Part shown: positions 22,491 through 34,176 of the stretch, piece by piece
Numbering within the stretch: the stretch's first letter is position 1
Layout of the letters: every line of letters begins with the position of its first letter
Source of the DNA: Pleurostoma richardsiae
Taxonomy: Eukaryota > Ascomycota > Sordariomycetes > Calosphaeriales > Pleurostomataceae
Direction of reading: 5' to 3'
Assembly: GCA_030052745.1 (NCBI GenBank)
Contig: JANBVO010000023.1
Location: forward strand, 310,001-374,000
DNA length: 64,000 bases
Notes under the pieces: generated by a model
What the model saw: the letters and a program-made list of their open reading frames with translations, nothing else
Database searches by the model: none
Told to the model about the DNA's origin: nothing
Made by a program: the position numbers and the translations under genes

Positions 22491-25013
22491 GGCTAATATT
22501 GCACCAGCGCTGTAGGACCAAGCCCGCTGTTAGCCAAGTGTTCTGTCTTTTCGTAAGAGTACGGCACATCTGCATTCTTACCTGGGCCAGCGAGCGGTGC
22601 GGCGTCAATGTGCGCGCAGGACGTCCTTACGATAAGGCCAGAAGCGAGGAATGCGGGCGGGACCGTTTTAGGAGATATTACTGGATTCGGCCAGTGCAAT
22701 AGCAGGTATGGCGAGACTGGAATGTTGTGTTTCTTTCACGACTTTCGTCGGTCGTTCAAAGCCACGGCGTTGCAAAGGGTTGTAGAAGACCCAGTATTAG
22801 ATACTGGACTAAAGATAGTGCGAGCGATGGTGGGTAGGCGATTATGGAGATGGAGTTGCTAAAGCAACGCGATCCTTGGCACGGCGTTCATAGAGTCACC
22901 CCTCGAATATTGCGACATCGAATTGTCCAGATAATGAGCCGATTGTGTGGGATTTACCCGGCCAATAGCTCCTGCAACAACACAATATCGAATACATAGT
23001 ACTCCTCCATGCTCTCTTCGAGGCGGACCTATAAGAAACACTTTGTTCCAATCCCCCAGATAGCTCTTTGTTGTTGAAGGTTATCGAGTGCATCCTGAGC
23101 AACCCAGCGAAGGGAATCTGCATCCTCTGATTCGTCAATTGCGTTTGTTTTCCTTTCCGTCCGACAGCCAGCCTGTCTTGGGCCGTTTGGCAGAAGCAAT
23201 GAGAATAATTTCTGCTCGTGTGACGTTGACAAGCGCAGATGTCACTTTTTCTAGCCAATGGCTCTCTGCTATACTATGTACTATGTACTATGTAAGTGTT
23301 GTTGGATAGCAGCTGCTCGGCATATCTGCATCAGCTGCATCAAGTCCGGTTCCTGCACTTCAAGGGTATTCCCGAAACACAGTATTGCCAAGTGCGGCCC
23401 GGGGATGCTTCAACATTCCCAGGAGATTTTCGTCGCATCTGTCGCCTCATAGCTCAGCTAGACATCTCGCAAACACGTTTGATTGCAAACCGCTTTGGAG
23501 AAGCAGCGGGACAGACGCCGTCTCTATCTATATGGAAGATCCAGTGCGAGACACAAGCGTGGTCCTCGACTGTACTTTCCGCAGCGCAAACTTCGAGTTG
23601 TATACCGGTCAGCGTTTCCCCTTCGCCTACTTTCTCTTGTCTCTATCTTGTCCACTTCACGGACTGCATTTCGGCTCCTCTGCCGGAAAAGAACTCCTCT
23701 CAACAGCGGCAATGCTACGGCAATAGCCCGTCTGTACCCTGTCCTCCGATTCGCAATGACTTCTGGAAGTTTCCTAAAACAAGTTCCGCGGCCAGCTGAT
23801 GGGAGAACTAGCAAGTATATGCGAGCACGCATCTCGGGCAAAACAAGCTGAGACATCTTGTGGTGCGGGAGATCGTCCACCAAGCCATTGGGAGGGACGT
23901 CATCTGACGGTCCCTCCCTGTCTTGCTCTTGGCTCACGACTCAGCAGCCTCTTGGCGAGTGCCGCTCCGCAGAACTTCGACAAAGAGACCCCGGAGTATG
24001 ACAGAGTCGCCGTGTTTCAACTGATGAAGCCTCATCAGAGCTGTTGATTGCTCCTGCAGGTGGCCTTCACCGGTCACATTCACCGGCCACGTAGTGGAAG
24101 CGAAGGCACTTAGGTAAGGAGAGGGAGGCAGCATTGGACAGCGAGCTGCTTGGCTGCTTTATCGCGTACGGAGTACCACTGCAAACTGGCTTTGCATCAT
24201 TGGATGACTCCATGGCTCGTCATGGACTTGTGGCATGCGAGCTGCACCAATCGCCAAGCCACTCCTGTCACTCCCAAGCAGCCAAGCGGGGTCTTGGGCA
24301 CGCGTGGGTCCTGTCACTCACTCGCTGCCAGACTGCGCATCCGACTTCGTCCCCCCGGCTGGCCTCTGGGCCCTCAAAGCGCCCCCAGCCCTTCCCGGCA
24401 AAGCGTCACTGATCGTGATCGCTGGCCTACACCGGGGCAAATACACCGTGCTGAGCACAGCTGACCCAATGGCGCGGCGGCGTCCAATGGCTTCATTATC
24501 TAATCCCTACCTCATCCGTGGCAAACCTCACGTGGCTACGCCTCAGGCCAGACGGAGCCCACTCTATGCCGCTTCCGCACGATGACGGCTGCCGTAAGAG
24601 AGCAGCCGTTATTTACTGACCTTCTGACGATACAGGTGTCAGCAAATGGCTGGTTGTCCTCGCGTGCCCACATGCTGCTTTCCCACAGTCCCTGCTGCTC
24701 CGGCCATGCAAGCTTAAGCTGCCGGCCACCGACTACGGATGCATCTCACAGGAGCAACCATACATGACTCTTCAAACCAGACCTGCTGAGCTATACCCGC
24801 GTGGGCCTGACCTTTCCCGCTCTTGATCCGCTTTGCGTTGTCCTCCTGGGACAGAGGTTTGCCCAAATCAATCTAAGCTCCTATTGTCACGATTTCCACC
24901 TTGTTCAGGGGTGACGAACAACTATAAAGGGGCTCGTTACCTCCTTGCTTTTGTGTCAACTGATTTGAGAGCCAATTGCCTCTTTCTTCGCTGGCTATTA
25001 GGCCCCCGCGACC
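22491..25013. other. 2.5-kb divergent intergenic region
   Basis: No gene model could be supported on either strand. ORFs of 80-167 codons in its middle part (e.g. 23296-23799, 24235-24585) overlap each other in several frames and show no domain. A tandem heptamer lies at 23272-23292 (separate entry). It presumably holds long promoters and leaders of the two divergent genes. Confidence 0.5.
23272..23292. repeat. Tandem repeat, TACTATG x3
   Basis: Three exact consecutive copies of the heptamer TACTATG. It is a short microsatellite-like array with no known role. Confidence 0.85.
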
Positions 25014-26011
25014 ATGTCCATTGTCATCGCCTCCGAGACGGAGGCCCTCCCGCCGCCGCCGACTCGCTCCGAGTCGATGGGCGGTGAGAAGGAGAAGGGC
25101 TCTTCCTCCGATGGCCTCGCTATCAACATGGTCATCCGGCAGGACCCCTTCTCCATCACCCTCGACGCCTCGGCGCTGCTCGCCCTCTCCCTCCTCCTCA
25201 TTGCCGGCATGCACTTCTTCCAGCGCCTGCTTCTCGAGGGCCTCATACTCGCGGTGCCCATCCTCCTCCTCATCCGCAACGACTACGAGAACTTCCTCCG
25301 GCTCGGGCCTGGCGGCACGCCGCCCACACCGGCGGGCTATGCCAGGCTGACCTGGTACCGCCTCTTCACCCTCCGGGACCCCTTCACTCCACCTCCCAAG
25401 GACAAGGACGTCTCGCCCTCGGCCGGCATCCTCCAGCAGCAGGACCTGCCCTACCGGCCTGGCCCACGACCCACGGTGGCCGGCCTCGCCCCGCAGCGGC
25501 AGCTGAACCAGGCCGGGTCGGTGCCCTGCTTCGACGCCACGAAGCGCGCGCTGGGAGAGCTGGCGGCGCGGGACCCGAACAAATTCGGCACGGCGACGTC
25601 GTGCCTGGAGAAGCACGGCTTCGCGCTCTTCGCTCGGCACCCCGTGAACGTCTGCGGCAACGGCGAGGTGTGCCACATCCACAACTCGGACAAGTCGATG
25701 CACATGAATCTCCATCCGGACGACATCAAGGAGGTGCTGCAGAAGGGCTGGGGCCAGCGGCACCCCATGGCGTGGACCGGTTGGGTGCACACCCCTGTGC
25801 CCAGCACCTTTGTGATGGTGTACGCTCCGAGAGGTGAGTTTTGACGGCTGGACAATCCCTTTTCCCGAGGACTCTTCTCGATGTGGGCTTCTGACTGATG
25901 AGCTGAGCTGCAGATGAGACCGACCTGAGGATCGTAGCCAAGATCATCGAGTCCGCCATCTGGTATACCTTGGAGGAAAGGGTCGACCTGGAGAGTCTGA
26001 TCAAGCTGTAG
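25014..26011 (+). CDS. Luciferase-domain (DUF5519-like) membrane protein of unknown function
   Basis: Exons join(25014..25833,25914..26011) give 305 aa; the 80-nt intron has a GTGAGT donor. The N-terminal 45 residues are polar. Then comes a strongly hydrophobic stretch (about 50-90) that could form one or two membrane helices. The C-terminal half contains CLEKHGFALFARHPVN, a GNGEVCHIHNSDKSMHMNL segment with several His, and WGQRHPMAWTG, ending YAPRDETDLRIV. This matches my memory of the conserved fungal luciferase-domain family, named for distant similarity only. The His-rich segment could bind metal. Light emission is not implied. Confidence 0.75.
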
Positions 26012-26414
26012 ACTTGAGTCTTCAGTATTGCGTGAATACCGGGTCTGTTGATTTATTGTCAGGAGTTCAGGCTGTCGACCAGGAAAAGAAGGGTTGCTGC
26101 ATGAAGGAAACGGGTATTGAGGGGGGTTTTACGCTCAAGAATGCATCAGTAGGAGTTTGGGAAGTGGCGTCGAGGAGAATCGGGATCGCGAGGACCCATG
26201 GCCTATTTGCGTCAACTTATTGAGGTAGTCGTTTGAAATTGGACGATTATGCTACACTGGCTCGCCTGTGAAGTTACCAACCCGTTGTCGTAACGACTCT
26301 TTGCCATGTTTTCCAAGACAGGCCTGTCCTGAACCGACCCGATACCGTCAAAAGTATTAGTTGTACACGCGTGCTAAACCTACATAGACATTGAGACGCC
26401 AGTACCACAAGCAT
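26012..26414. other. Intergenic, between convergent 3' ends
   Basis: 3' UTRs of the luciferase-domain gene and of the splicing factor gene. Nothing else is seen. Confidence 0.55.
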
Positions 26415-27814
26415 CTACTGACCATCGCTGTCGCTGTCCTCGTCGTTGTCCTTGTTCTTCGACTTCCTGAACCGCTCCCGCCCCGTCGCGACGTACGCCT
26501 CGACCTTCTGCCCGCCGAAGCTGCGCCCGTGCATGACCTGCACGCAGGCCCGCGCCGACTCGGACGTCTTGAACTTGACGCTGACGACGCCCTCCTCCTC
26601 CTTGTCGAAGAGGACGACGTTGGTCACCTCGCCAAGCTTCTCGCACTCCTCCCGGATGTCCTCCTTGATCTCCAGCAGCGCGGCCGGGTCCTCCTCCAGT
26701 TCCTGCAGAGTGAACATGTGGAACAGGATCACCACCTTGTCCCACCGCGAGCTCTTGGTCTCCGAGGGGAGGTAGGACGGCTCGTCGTCGCTCCAGTCCG
26801 CCAGCTTCGCGTTGAGCTTCTGCGTCTTCTTGATGACCTTCTGCTTCTCCTGGTCGTTCCTCGCGGGCGGCGGCTTCTTGCTGGCCGCCCCGTTACCGCC
26901 CCCCTCCTGCGGCGCGGCGTCGCCCTCCGCCGCGGCCTTGTCGTACTGGACCTTCTTGTAGCTCGTGTCGGCGGCCTGCACGCGCATCCGGCCGGCGCTG
27001 GTGCCGGCCGGCGTGAAGCGGAAATCGGTGTCGTCCAGCAGCATGATGGCCATGTCGACGCTCTGCGGCTTGAAGAAGACGATGAGGGCGTCGCCCTTGA
27101 AGCTGCCGGCCTCGTCCGTGTACATCTTGATGCGCGGCCGCCCGCTGTCGATCTCCTCGGCGATGACGCCGCACTTGCGCGAGAACAGGCCCGCCACCTC
27201 CTCCAGCGTCGCGTCCAGAGGCAGGCCCGTGACGTAGACCGCCGTGTTCTGCTTCGGAGGGGGCGGCGCCCGGTTCGCCCGCGTGGCCTGCCTCTTGCTC
27301 TTGGGATCCCGCCCGTTCTGGTCCTGCCGTGGTGGAAGAGGGGTAAGTGTCAGTGCGCTGCGAACCAGCTGAATGTGTCTCTCTCGCCTGCCAAGGGAGC
27401 GCATTCGCTGTTCCCCGTTCTCCCTTTCACTTCCTTCCCGGTTCACGTATGCAGGGATGGTTGGATGGGTGGCAGAAGTGCGGGATGGTGAAAGCTGCAG
27501 GTGCTTGCGCAGCTTACCTCGTAGCCGTTACTCGAAGCGTCCTGTTTCCTCTTCTTGCCCTGTGAGATGCTGGACTGGGCGTCGCTGTCGTCGGGCGCGA
27601 AGTAGCCTCGTTGTTGCTCCTCGATCAGGGCCTCGTCTTCCTCGTCGGCGAGCGGAACCCATCGCTTGAGCTGCGCATCGAACTCCAGCTCCGTCCCATC
27701 TTCCTGGACGGCAATGTATTTGTTGTCGAGCTTGGAGAAGGAGATGCGCTCGTCTTTCTCGAACTCTGCGGGATCTGTAGGGAATGTCCATATTTCCGCT
27801 GTAGGCTCAGCCAT
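26415..27814 (-). CDS. cus2: Cus2/Tat-SF1-like U2 snRNP splicing factor
   Basis: Exons complement(join(26415..27323,27518..27814)) give 401 aa; the intron is 194 nt with a GTAAGC donor and GGCAG acceptor. The acidic N-terminus begins MAEPTAEIWTFP. RRM1 starts near residue 125 (TAVYVTGLPLDATLEEV). A Lys/Ala-rich linker and a WSDDE element precede a second RRM at about 285-385, which has KVVILFHMFTLQELEEDP and GRSFGGQKVEAY, the RxF motif of a U2AF-homology (UHM) RRM. In yeast Cus2 binds U2 snRNA and SF3b and is displaced by the helicase Prp5, whose gene is also in this window. The C-terminus is acidic. Confidence 0.88.
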
Positions 27815-28167
27815 CTTGTCCTCGACTGCCTGTGTCAGGCGTACTTGTTGCAGAGGTGAAAATGGGCAGATGTGGGGTTGAGTTGCTCAAGAGCTCGAGC
27901 TCTCGTCGAAAGACTTCACAATGAAGTAAGGTTTAGTACGTACCTCAGGCCAGGATTCCGAACAGCCGGTACAGTAAAAATAGGCTCATTTGTACACTGT
28001 ATGCGGAACACTGACATAGGAATGCCACCCATTCATATAGGATTCATTTAGCACAGACAAGTCGTGTTATTCATCGCACATGTCCTAATACCTTCTATTT
28101 CCTTTTCGTGCTTTCTATTATTGTCACACACTAACAGCGCTGAAAGTCCATCGCCCTCAGTCAGGCC
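27815..28167. other. Intergenic, tandem - strand genes
   Basis: Promoter of the Cus2-like gene and 3' flank of the Rpn13 gene; AT-richer. No other feature is seen. Confidence 0.55.
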
Positions 28168-29725
28168 TCACTGCTCCTCCTGAACTGATTTCTTGACGCC
28201 TTCCACAAAGGCCTCGACGGCGTCCCCACCACCCAGAGATACGCTGCCTCCAGGCACCAGCCCACCGTTCTCCAGCTTGATGCCAAGCGCCTCCGCGATC
28301 ATCGACAAGCCCCCGTCCCTTAGCGCCATAGAAAGACTCAGGAGGCTCTGGTGGAACTGCGGACTGCGCAGCACCTTCTCCAAGACGCTCTTCTTCTGCT
28401 CGAGACTCATGGCTGCCAGGGCGGCCCCGGTGGCATCGCCGGCTGGGTCGTAAGGGATGAGGACTCCATCGTCACCCTGTTGTGCTAGAACTAGAACGAT
28501 GGGCGGTAGGTAGCCCAGCAGTTTATTGAGGTATTCTTCCGATGCGGCGCGTATCATCGGGACAGTCGTGGACGAGTCCAGGAGATCGCTAAGTAGTGGG
28601 TAGACCTTTCCCCTCTCTACCTCCAACCTCCTGGTGTCTTTGACGTCTTGCAAGGAGCCTGGGTCCTCCAAGGACCTCAGGAAGTTTCTCACGGCGGCAG
28701 CGGCCGAACTTGCACTATAGTCGGCATTAGCACTGATCATCATGGTATGAGCGGCTGATAGCTCTCGAAGATAGCCATGAGAAAATGTCTTTTTTATCGC
28801 GTAACACCGTGTCTAGAAGTACATGGGTGGTATCTCCGTTTTGTTATTTTCGTAGCCGGATTTGACTTTTTGGTCGCCTATGCCGGAAGAACACGCCCGT
28901 TCCTTGACTAAGCCGTTCATGAAGGATCCGGGAGACTCCTGCGAAGCAAGCATGCATGAGAAAATGACCTACGCTCTGGCACCATCAGCTCCTCCTTCTC
29001 GGGCATCCTCGCCCTCTGACCGGACATCCCCTCCGGTAGCATCCGGCCCAGCGCCGCCGCCGCCTCCCGTGTGATGCGAATCAGGATCGCCGTGGCCCTC
29101 AATATCTTCCATTGTCTCGTCGTCATCATCTCGGCGGCTGTCATCGTTGCTGCTGTTGCGGACGGAAGCGAGCTCTCTGGTGACGTCTACCTCCTCGCCC
29201 TGCAGTAGCCTATCCACGATCTCTCCGATCTTTCGGTCACGCGGGCTAAACCAGGTCGGGTCTCCGCTGCGACCCTGCGGCTTGGACTGCAGCCAGAACA
29301 GATGCCGTTGTGAGGAAGATGCAAACTTGAGCACGAATATCCGGCCGTTTGTCTTGGAGGAGGGCGGGTCTGAGCTCTTGTGATCGACGGGGACGAAGTG
29401 GCCATCGGTCGGGACCATGACAAGATCAAGCTCGGGTTGGTCCAGGGGAACACTCCGCTCCCGCCAGCAGAAGTGGATTAGATCTTAAGTCAACACATCA
29501 GCACGACCCAATTACGCTGCAATAGTATGCCGCCTAGGGAAGCGTACCATCTTCAGAATATAGGTAGATGTATCCAGGTCGCGGTTGGCATTTCACCTTG
29601 TATGGCTTGGTCGATTGCTGATTGGGACGTTAGCATCTACTGAATAACCAAGAGCTTCGGAGCATCCCACGCACATCAACATCACATAGACCAGCCTTGA
29701 AGGTGATGATGGGCACGATCGACAT
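28168..29725 (-). CDS. rpn13: Proteasome ubiquitin receptor Rpn13 (ADRM1)
   Basis: A 19S regulatory particle subunit that binds ubiquitin and the deubiquitinase Uch37. Model complement(join(28168..28714,28973..29483,29548..29617,29675..29725)) gives 392 aa. The N-terminal Pru domain (1 to about 115) has IITFKAGLCDVD, IYLYSEDDLIHFCWRERS and GRIFVLKFASSSQRHLFWLQ, close to the human pattern HFCWKDR and FFWMQ. A Glu/Asp and Gly-rich linker follows, then the C-terminal DEUBAD-type helical domain (about 212-390). Introns 1 and 2 are 57 and 64 nt. Intron 3 is 258 nt, has donor GTAGGT and a CTAAT branch site, and keeps frame, but it is less sure. If intron 3 is retained, an in-frame TAG ends the protein at once. 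Confidence 0.88.
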
Positions 29726-30202
29726 GGTGAATGCGCTCGCTCCAAGATAACGGAGAGGGTTCGGAGGTACAGGTGTTCGCTTCGAGGATGAGAGGATGGC
29801 GGGCGGCGTTGAAGCTCTGGTGATGAAGAGAGCTTGTGTTTGCGGCGGGTTTACGGCACATGCAGGTACCTGTTGCGCCGCCGCAAGGCTGCTGCTTCCC
29901 TGACGTGGAGCTGACCTAAGCTCTCGAAGCTTCATGTGGACCCACCATATCTGCCAGGTGGCTACCGGTCCGGCATGAGTTGATGGGTTGAAGCACGGGA
30001 GCAGGCCCTAGCGCCACACAAATCAGATCGTAATCGCCTGAGGCACAAACAGAGTCCAAATGGGTTTAGCTTGAAGGGCTTGCCATTTTGCCTTTCTAAC
30101 CCACAAATTCAAACTCGCGTCACAAATTAAGGAAATTCGGCCAGCAAATTCGAGATCGACGACAACCACTCTCTTTTCCTTCACCAACAACCACGGATCA
30201 CA
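29726..30202. other. Divergent RPN13/RPL6 intergenic region
   Basis: Shared promoter region of a proteasome and a ribosomal protein gene. It contains an AGGTACCT palindrome at 29864-29871. No coding sequence is seen. Confidence 0.55.
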
Positions 30203-31147
30203 ATGTCGGCGAAGGCGGAACCCACGACCAAGCAGTACGGCAAGTCGAGCCGGACCGTTCCTCACCCTTCGCAGAAGGCTCAGAAATGGTATCCCGCTGA
30301 GGATGAGGCCCAGCCCAAGAAGGTACGTTTAGGCGGATTATGGGATAGCAGTGCCGAGCTGCTTCTGGTCTCCCTGCGCTGGAATCAGGAACGAGCGCGC
30401 CGCCTCAATGAGCGAAATTGTGCGCTGGTCGTGGACTTTGCTGGCTTGGGACTTCGCGGGCTCCAAGCCAGCAGGGGAACATGGCAATGAGCCACATACT
30501 ATGAGGCGGCGCACAGGAGATTCCAGCGATAAAGGAACAAGCTGGAATTCTTTGATTACAGAGCACTGGTTGCTAACGGCTTCTCTGAACAGGTCCGCAA
30601 GGCCATCCGCTCTTGGACTCCCCGTGCCTCTCTCCAGCCCGGCACCATCCTGATCCTCCTTGCCGGCCGCTTCCGTGGCAAGCGTGTGGTCCTCCTGAAG
30701 ACCCTCGACCAGGGTGTCCTCCTCGTCACCGGCCCCTTCAAGATCAACGGCGTACCTCTGCGAAGGGTCAACGCCCGGTACGTTATCGCCACGTCACAGA
30801 AGGTCGACCTGTCCGGTGTGGACGAGAAGAAGATCGAGGAGATCGCGCAGCCCAAGTACTTCGTTGGCGAGAAGACCAAGGAGAAGGCCGGTGAGGAGGC
30901 GTTCTTCAAGCAGGGAGAGAAGCCTGAGGTATGAAAACCCCGGGAATCCGCCAGGGTGAACGAGCCGGGTCGGTGCGCTAACACGTCGCGACAGAAGAAG
31001 CAGGTCTCCAGCAGCCGGGCGGCGGACCAGAAGGCCATCGACAAGGTCCTGCTGGCCAACATCAAGAAGGTCGACATGCTCGCCAGCTACCTCGGCTCGT
31101 CTTTCAGCTTGCGCAAGGGCGACAAGCCCCACGAGATGAAGTGGTAG
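30203..31147 (+). CDS. rpl6: 60S ribosomal protein L6 (eL6)
   Basis: Structural protein of the large ribosomal subunit. Exons join(30203..30322,30593..30928,30995..31147) give 202 aa. After a basic N-terminus ([20 protein letters not shown]) comes the eL6 core: [60 protein letters not shown]. The C-terminus has [20 protein letters not shown]. Intron 1 is long for this genome (270 nt) with a GCTAAC branch site, as is common in ribosomal protein genes. I looked for C/D snoRNA boxes in it and found none convincing. The length is above yeast L6 (176 aa) because of N-terminal and internal additions usual in filamentous fungi. Confidence 0.95.
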
Positions 31148-31783
31148 ATTCACTGTCGGTGAGGGTCTCTGGGGGGAGAGCGGCATGTCTGGCTGGGATA
31201 TGGGATGGCTAGGCCAATTGCATCTTCACGTCGCTGGTTTCGGTTCATTACGGCGTCTGTAATGAGGGTTTACAGTCAACAAAGAACATATCAAAATCCC
31301 GGTTCGCCAGGCTAGAATGGATTCTGGGAGGAAAACCAACGGGCACAGCACTGCTGTTGCGCGGAGTGCCACGTCAAATGGCTGCTATTGAAATTGGAGT
31401 GACGCAACGCAAGGTGCTTGTGAGAATAAAAATGAGCTCGCAAGGGCTTCGTCCACCAAAGAGTAGTGTTTCATCGAGTGACATGTAGCCTTCGTTTGGC
31501 CTCGGGTCGCGCCGTCCTAGATGTCACAGTCTGAGGCACTCTCGGGCCGCGTGAGCCTCGTTCAGCCATGCATTGCAGGCACACAGTGACGATCCATCTA
31601 GCACGAATTGGTGGTATTATGTCACGATGCCGATCACGATTGGTCAAAACAGGAAACTCGCAGCTTTGAGGTCTCAGGTAGACATAAGATATTCCTCCTT
31701 TTTTGCTCAGAGAGGTTCGTCGCTAGATCCCTACGAGGCTGCGCTGGCTAACACGTCTGGACTCTGATGGAAGCGCCTTCCCT
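31148..31783. other. Intergenic, between convergent 3' ends
   Basis: 3' UTRs of RPL6 and of the DPP III gene. AATAAA lies at 31425-31430. A short ORF at 31573-31767 has no support. Confidence 0.55.
31425..31430 (+). terminator. Possible poly(A) signal AATAAA after RPL6
   Basis: An exact AATAAA about 280 nt after the RPL6 stop codon. It is rather far, so the assignment is uncertain. Confidence 0.3.
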
Positions 31784-34176
31784 TTATGGCTCCCTGTCGA
31801 CCCAGCTCTGAATCATACCCTCAGGCGTGGGCTCATACTGCTTGCAAGTAACCGTCCCAGTAGATTTGTCAAGGTAAGTGTTCGCCTGTACGAACACCTT
31901 GCGAGGCTGCTTGTTCTTCAAGACCACGTCCCTAACCTTCGTGCCCCAGTAATCCAGACCAACACCGGACATGCGGGTGAAGAACTGAGTGCCAGCCTCG
32001 ACGTCCGCGGTCGATTTATAGATGTGGAGCTTCTGGAGGAAGTCCCCGACAGCTGGAGGGAGGCGAGTTAGTGATGACCTCTGCGAGAAGAAGTGGGTAG
32101 CACTCACCCTTGCGGCCGGCCGTAAGGATCTTAGACCGGTCCAGGTTAATCTTCAGATCGGACAGGTCTTCCTCCTGGTACTCAAGCTTGCAGAAATCAT
32201 CCTCGGCTTCCAGGAACGACTGATATTGTCAGCGACTTATCGACCACTGGAAATAGCAATACTGCTTGCCTTGAGAATGGCAAAGCGAGCCTGGCAATGT
32301 GGCTGACCCCATTTCTGGCTCTTTGGATCCCAGAACTCAACTGATGCCAGACCTGCCCGGGCCATGCCAAGGTAAGATGCATAGAGCACGTCGCCGGCCT
32401 CGCCGTCCATGTCGACCTTTCCATCGCCATACCCGAAGATCTGTAGGGCGCGAAACTCGCAGCTCAGATACATCGCAACGAGCTCCGCACGGCACTCTTC
32501 GTACGCGCCAGCCAGTCCCCCAAACACGGAGCCCCACGTCTGGCCCGGCTTGTACCAAGTCGCAACCGGCTTGTTAGTAATCGGGCTTACTGGAGGGTGC
32601 TCCTTGTCGAAGTTGAACACTCCCGGCGACGTCTCCTGCAGCAGCTTCCCGCAGCCGTGGCCAGTAAGTTCATGGAGTCCAACCTGCACTTCGAAAGAAC
32701 CATCACGGTACTTCTTGTATACCTCGAGATCGCTGTCTTTGATGAATGGGATCTTCTCATCAGGAGCTTTCGCACTGAGGACGTTTCCGAGAGAGACGTT
32801 CTTGAAGCCCTCTTGTTGCCGGATATCATCGTAGTTGGGAATGTTAATGCCGGCAGGGATACCGGAACCGGCGAAGGTGAGGACCTCAAGGGAGGTGAAA
32901 TCAGGGGAGAGGAACTTGTCCTTTTCGAACTCCTTACCCCAAGGTAGCAGAGGAATCAGGGACGGTGCCGACTCGACAAGCTCACCAAACGCGCGGGTTC
33001 GCTCCTGATTGACGACTGCCGCAAAGCCCTCCCACTCTCCTCGCGTTCCCGCAGGGTCACGGTAGGTCTCAATGAAGCCGATGTTGCACTCAACCATTGG
33101 GCCTTTGTCGCGAATCCAGAACCTCTGGCTGTCCTTGAATGCCAATAGTGACCCAGTTTCGAAGGACTTCGCATACGCCAGGTGCATCTTCTCCTCAGTG
33201 TCGTTATCCGCGTTCTCGGCGGCCTTTTCGATATTCTCGGTAATAGCGGCCATCTCGTTCGAATAGTCGCCGTAGACGAGCCTGATGGTCTTCCCCTTCA
33301 GTGGGCCATCTTCAACCGCAAAGTCCGTAATTGTTCCAATGTCTCCACCCCCGCTGGGGACACTTGTCGCGGCAGAGGCAATGAGTATTTCGTAGACCCC
33401 GTCCTTAGCCTTGCGAAGGCGCGTGTTCTCCGGGAGCAAGCCGGTCTTCTCCATCCACGCGGCAACCGCAGAGACCTCATCCTTGGTAATGTCAGGTGAA
33501 TCGGGGTAATACGTTGTCAAGTGCCCCTCGTCCGGGTAGCCAAGGTGCAGGAGGCCAGGCTTGTCCGTTGAGAAGATGGCGCCGTTAGTCGCCTTGTAGT
33601 GCCGCTCAGCGTCAGGAGAAGTGGAAGCAAGCGCTGCAACGGCAGTCTCACTGCAACGCGGAATGAACTTGGAGTCACCGAAACTCTTGTAATTGCCACT
33701 GTTTCCCAGAAACTGCGCAGCGTAATGAAGGAAGGAAGTGAGGTCGTCTTCCTCAACGGCAGCCTTTGCTGCGAGGGCTTTCCAATCGCCGCCGCAGCTC
33801 TTGTGCAAAGCGATGATGAAGTCGTATATTGACTCGGACTCAGGAGACACCTGCCTGAGGACGATGCGGTTTCCAGCCAAAGATGCCCTGAAGGTGTTTA
33901 GTGAGGCAGCTCATATGTCCCGACACGCCTTCGTGCTACTTACTGGCTTATATAGTGAGCGTAGCGCTTCTGCTTGTCAGTCAGGGCATCGAAGTGCTTC
34001 TCGATCTCAAGCCTGACGACGCTTGGCGGGGCGTCGGCGAGATAACTGCTGAGCTCCTGTGCGTTCATTGTGAGATGACGACGGCCTTGACTGAGGTACG
34101 CGATCCTGGGTGTTGGTCTGGGTAGAATCGATCTCGAGAGTACACGTCTACTTATAGAGAGGGGAAGGAGTCGCAT
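31784..34176 (-). CDS. dpp3: Dipeptidyl peptidase III (M49 zinc peptidase)
   Basis: Cleaves dipeptides from the N-terminus of short peptides. Exons complement(join(31784..32052,32108..32219,32270..33887,33944..34176)) give 743 aa from the first ATG or 707 aa from the second (34068). The M49 zinc site HELTGHG (HEXXXGH-type, near residue 483) and the EECRAE motif with the third ligand are intact; FAGSGIPAGINIPNYDD is also diagnostic. The intron at 32220-32269 begins with GC, not GT (AAG before GCAAGC), and only this junction keeps frame with the family. Residues 1-36 are rich in Arg/Leu/Ser/Pro, with no acid, and look like a mitochondrial presequence; the second ATG (MNAQELSSYL) would give a cytosolic form. 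Confidence 0.93.

Noticed and set aside
24235-24585. 116-codon ORF and its overlapping neighbours before the luciferase-domain gene
   Set aside because: Several frames are open at once and none has protein-like features or splice partners.
30323-30592. snoRNA in the long first intron of RPL6
   Set aside because: A CTGA lies near the 3' end of the intron but no C box (RTGATGA) or terminal stem could be found.
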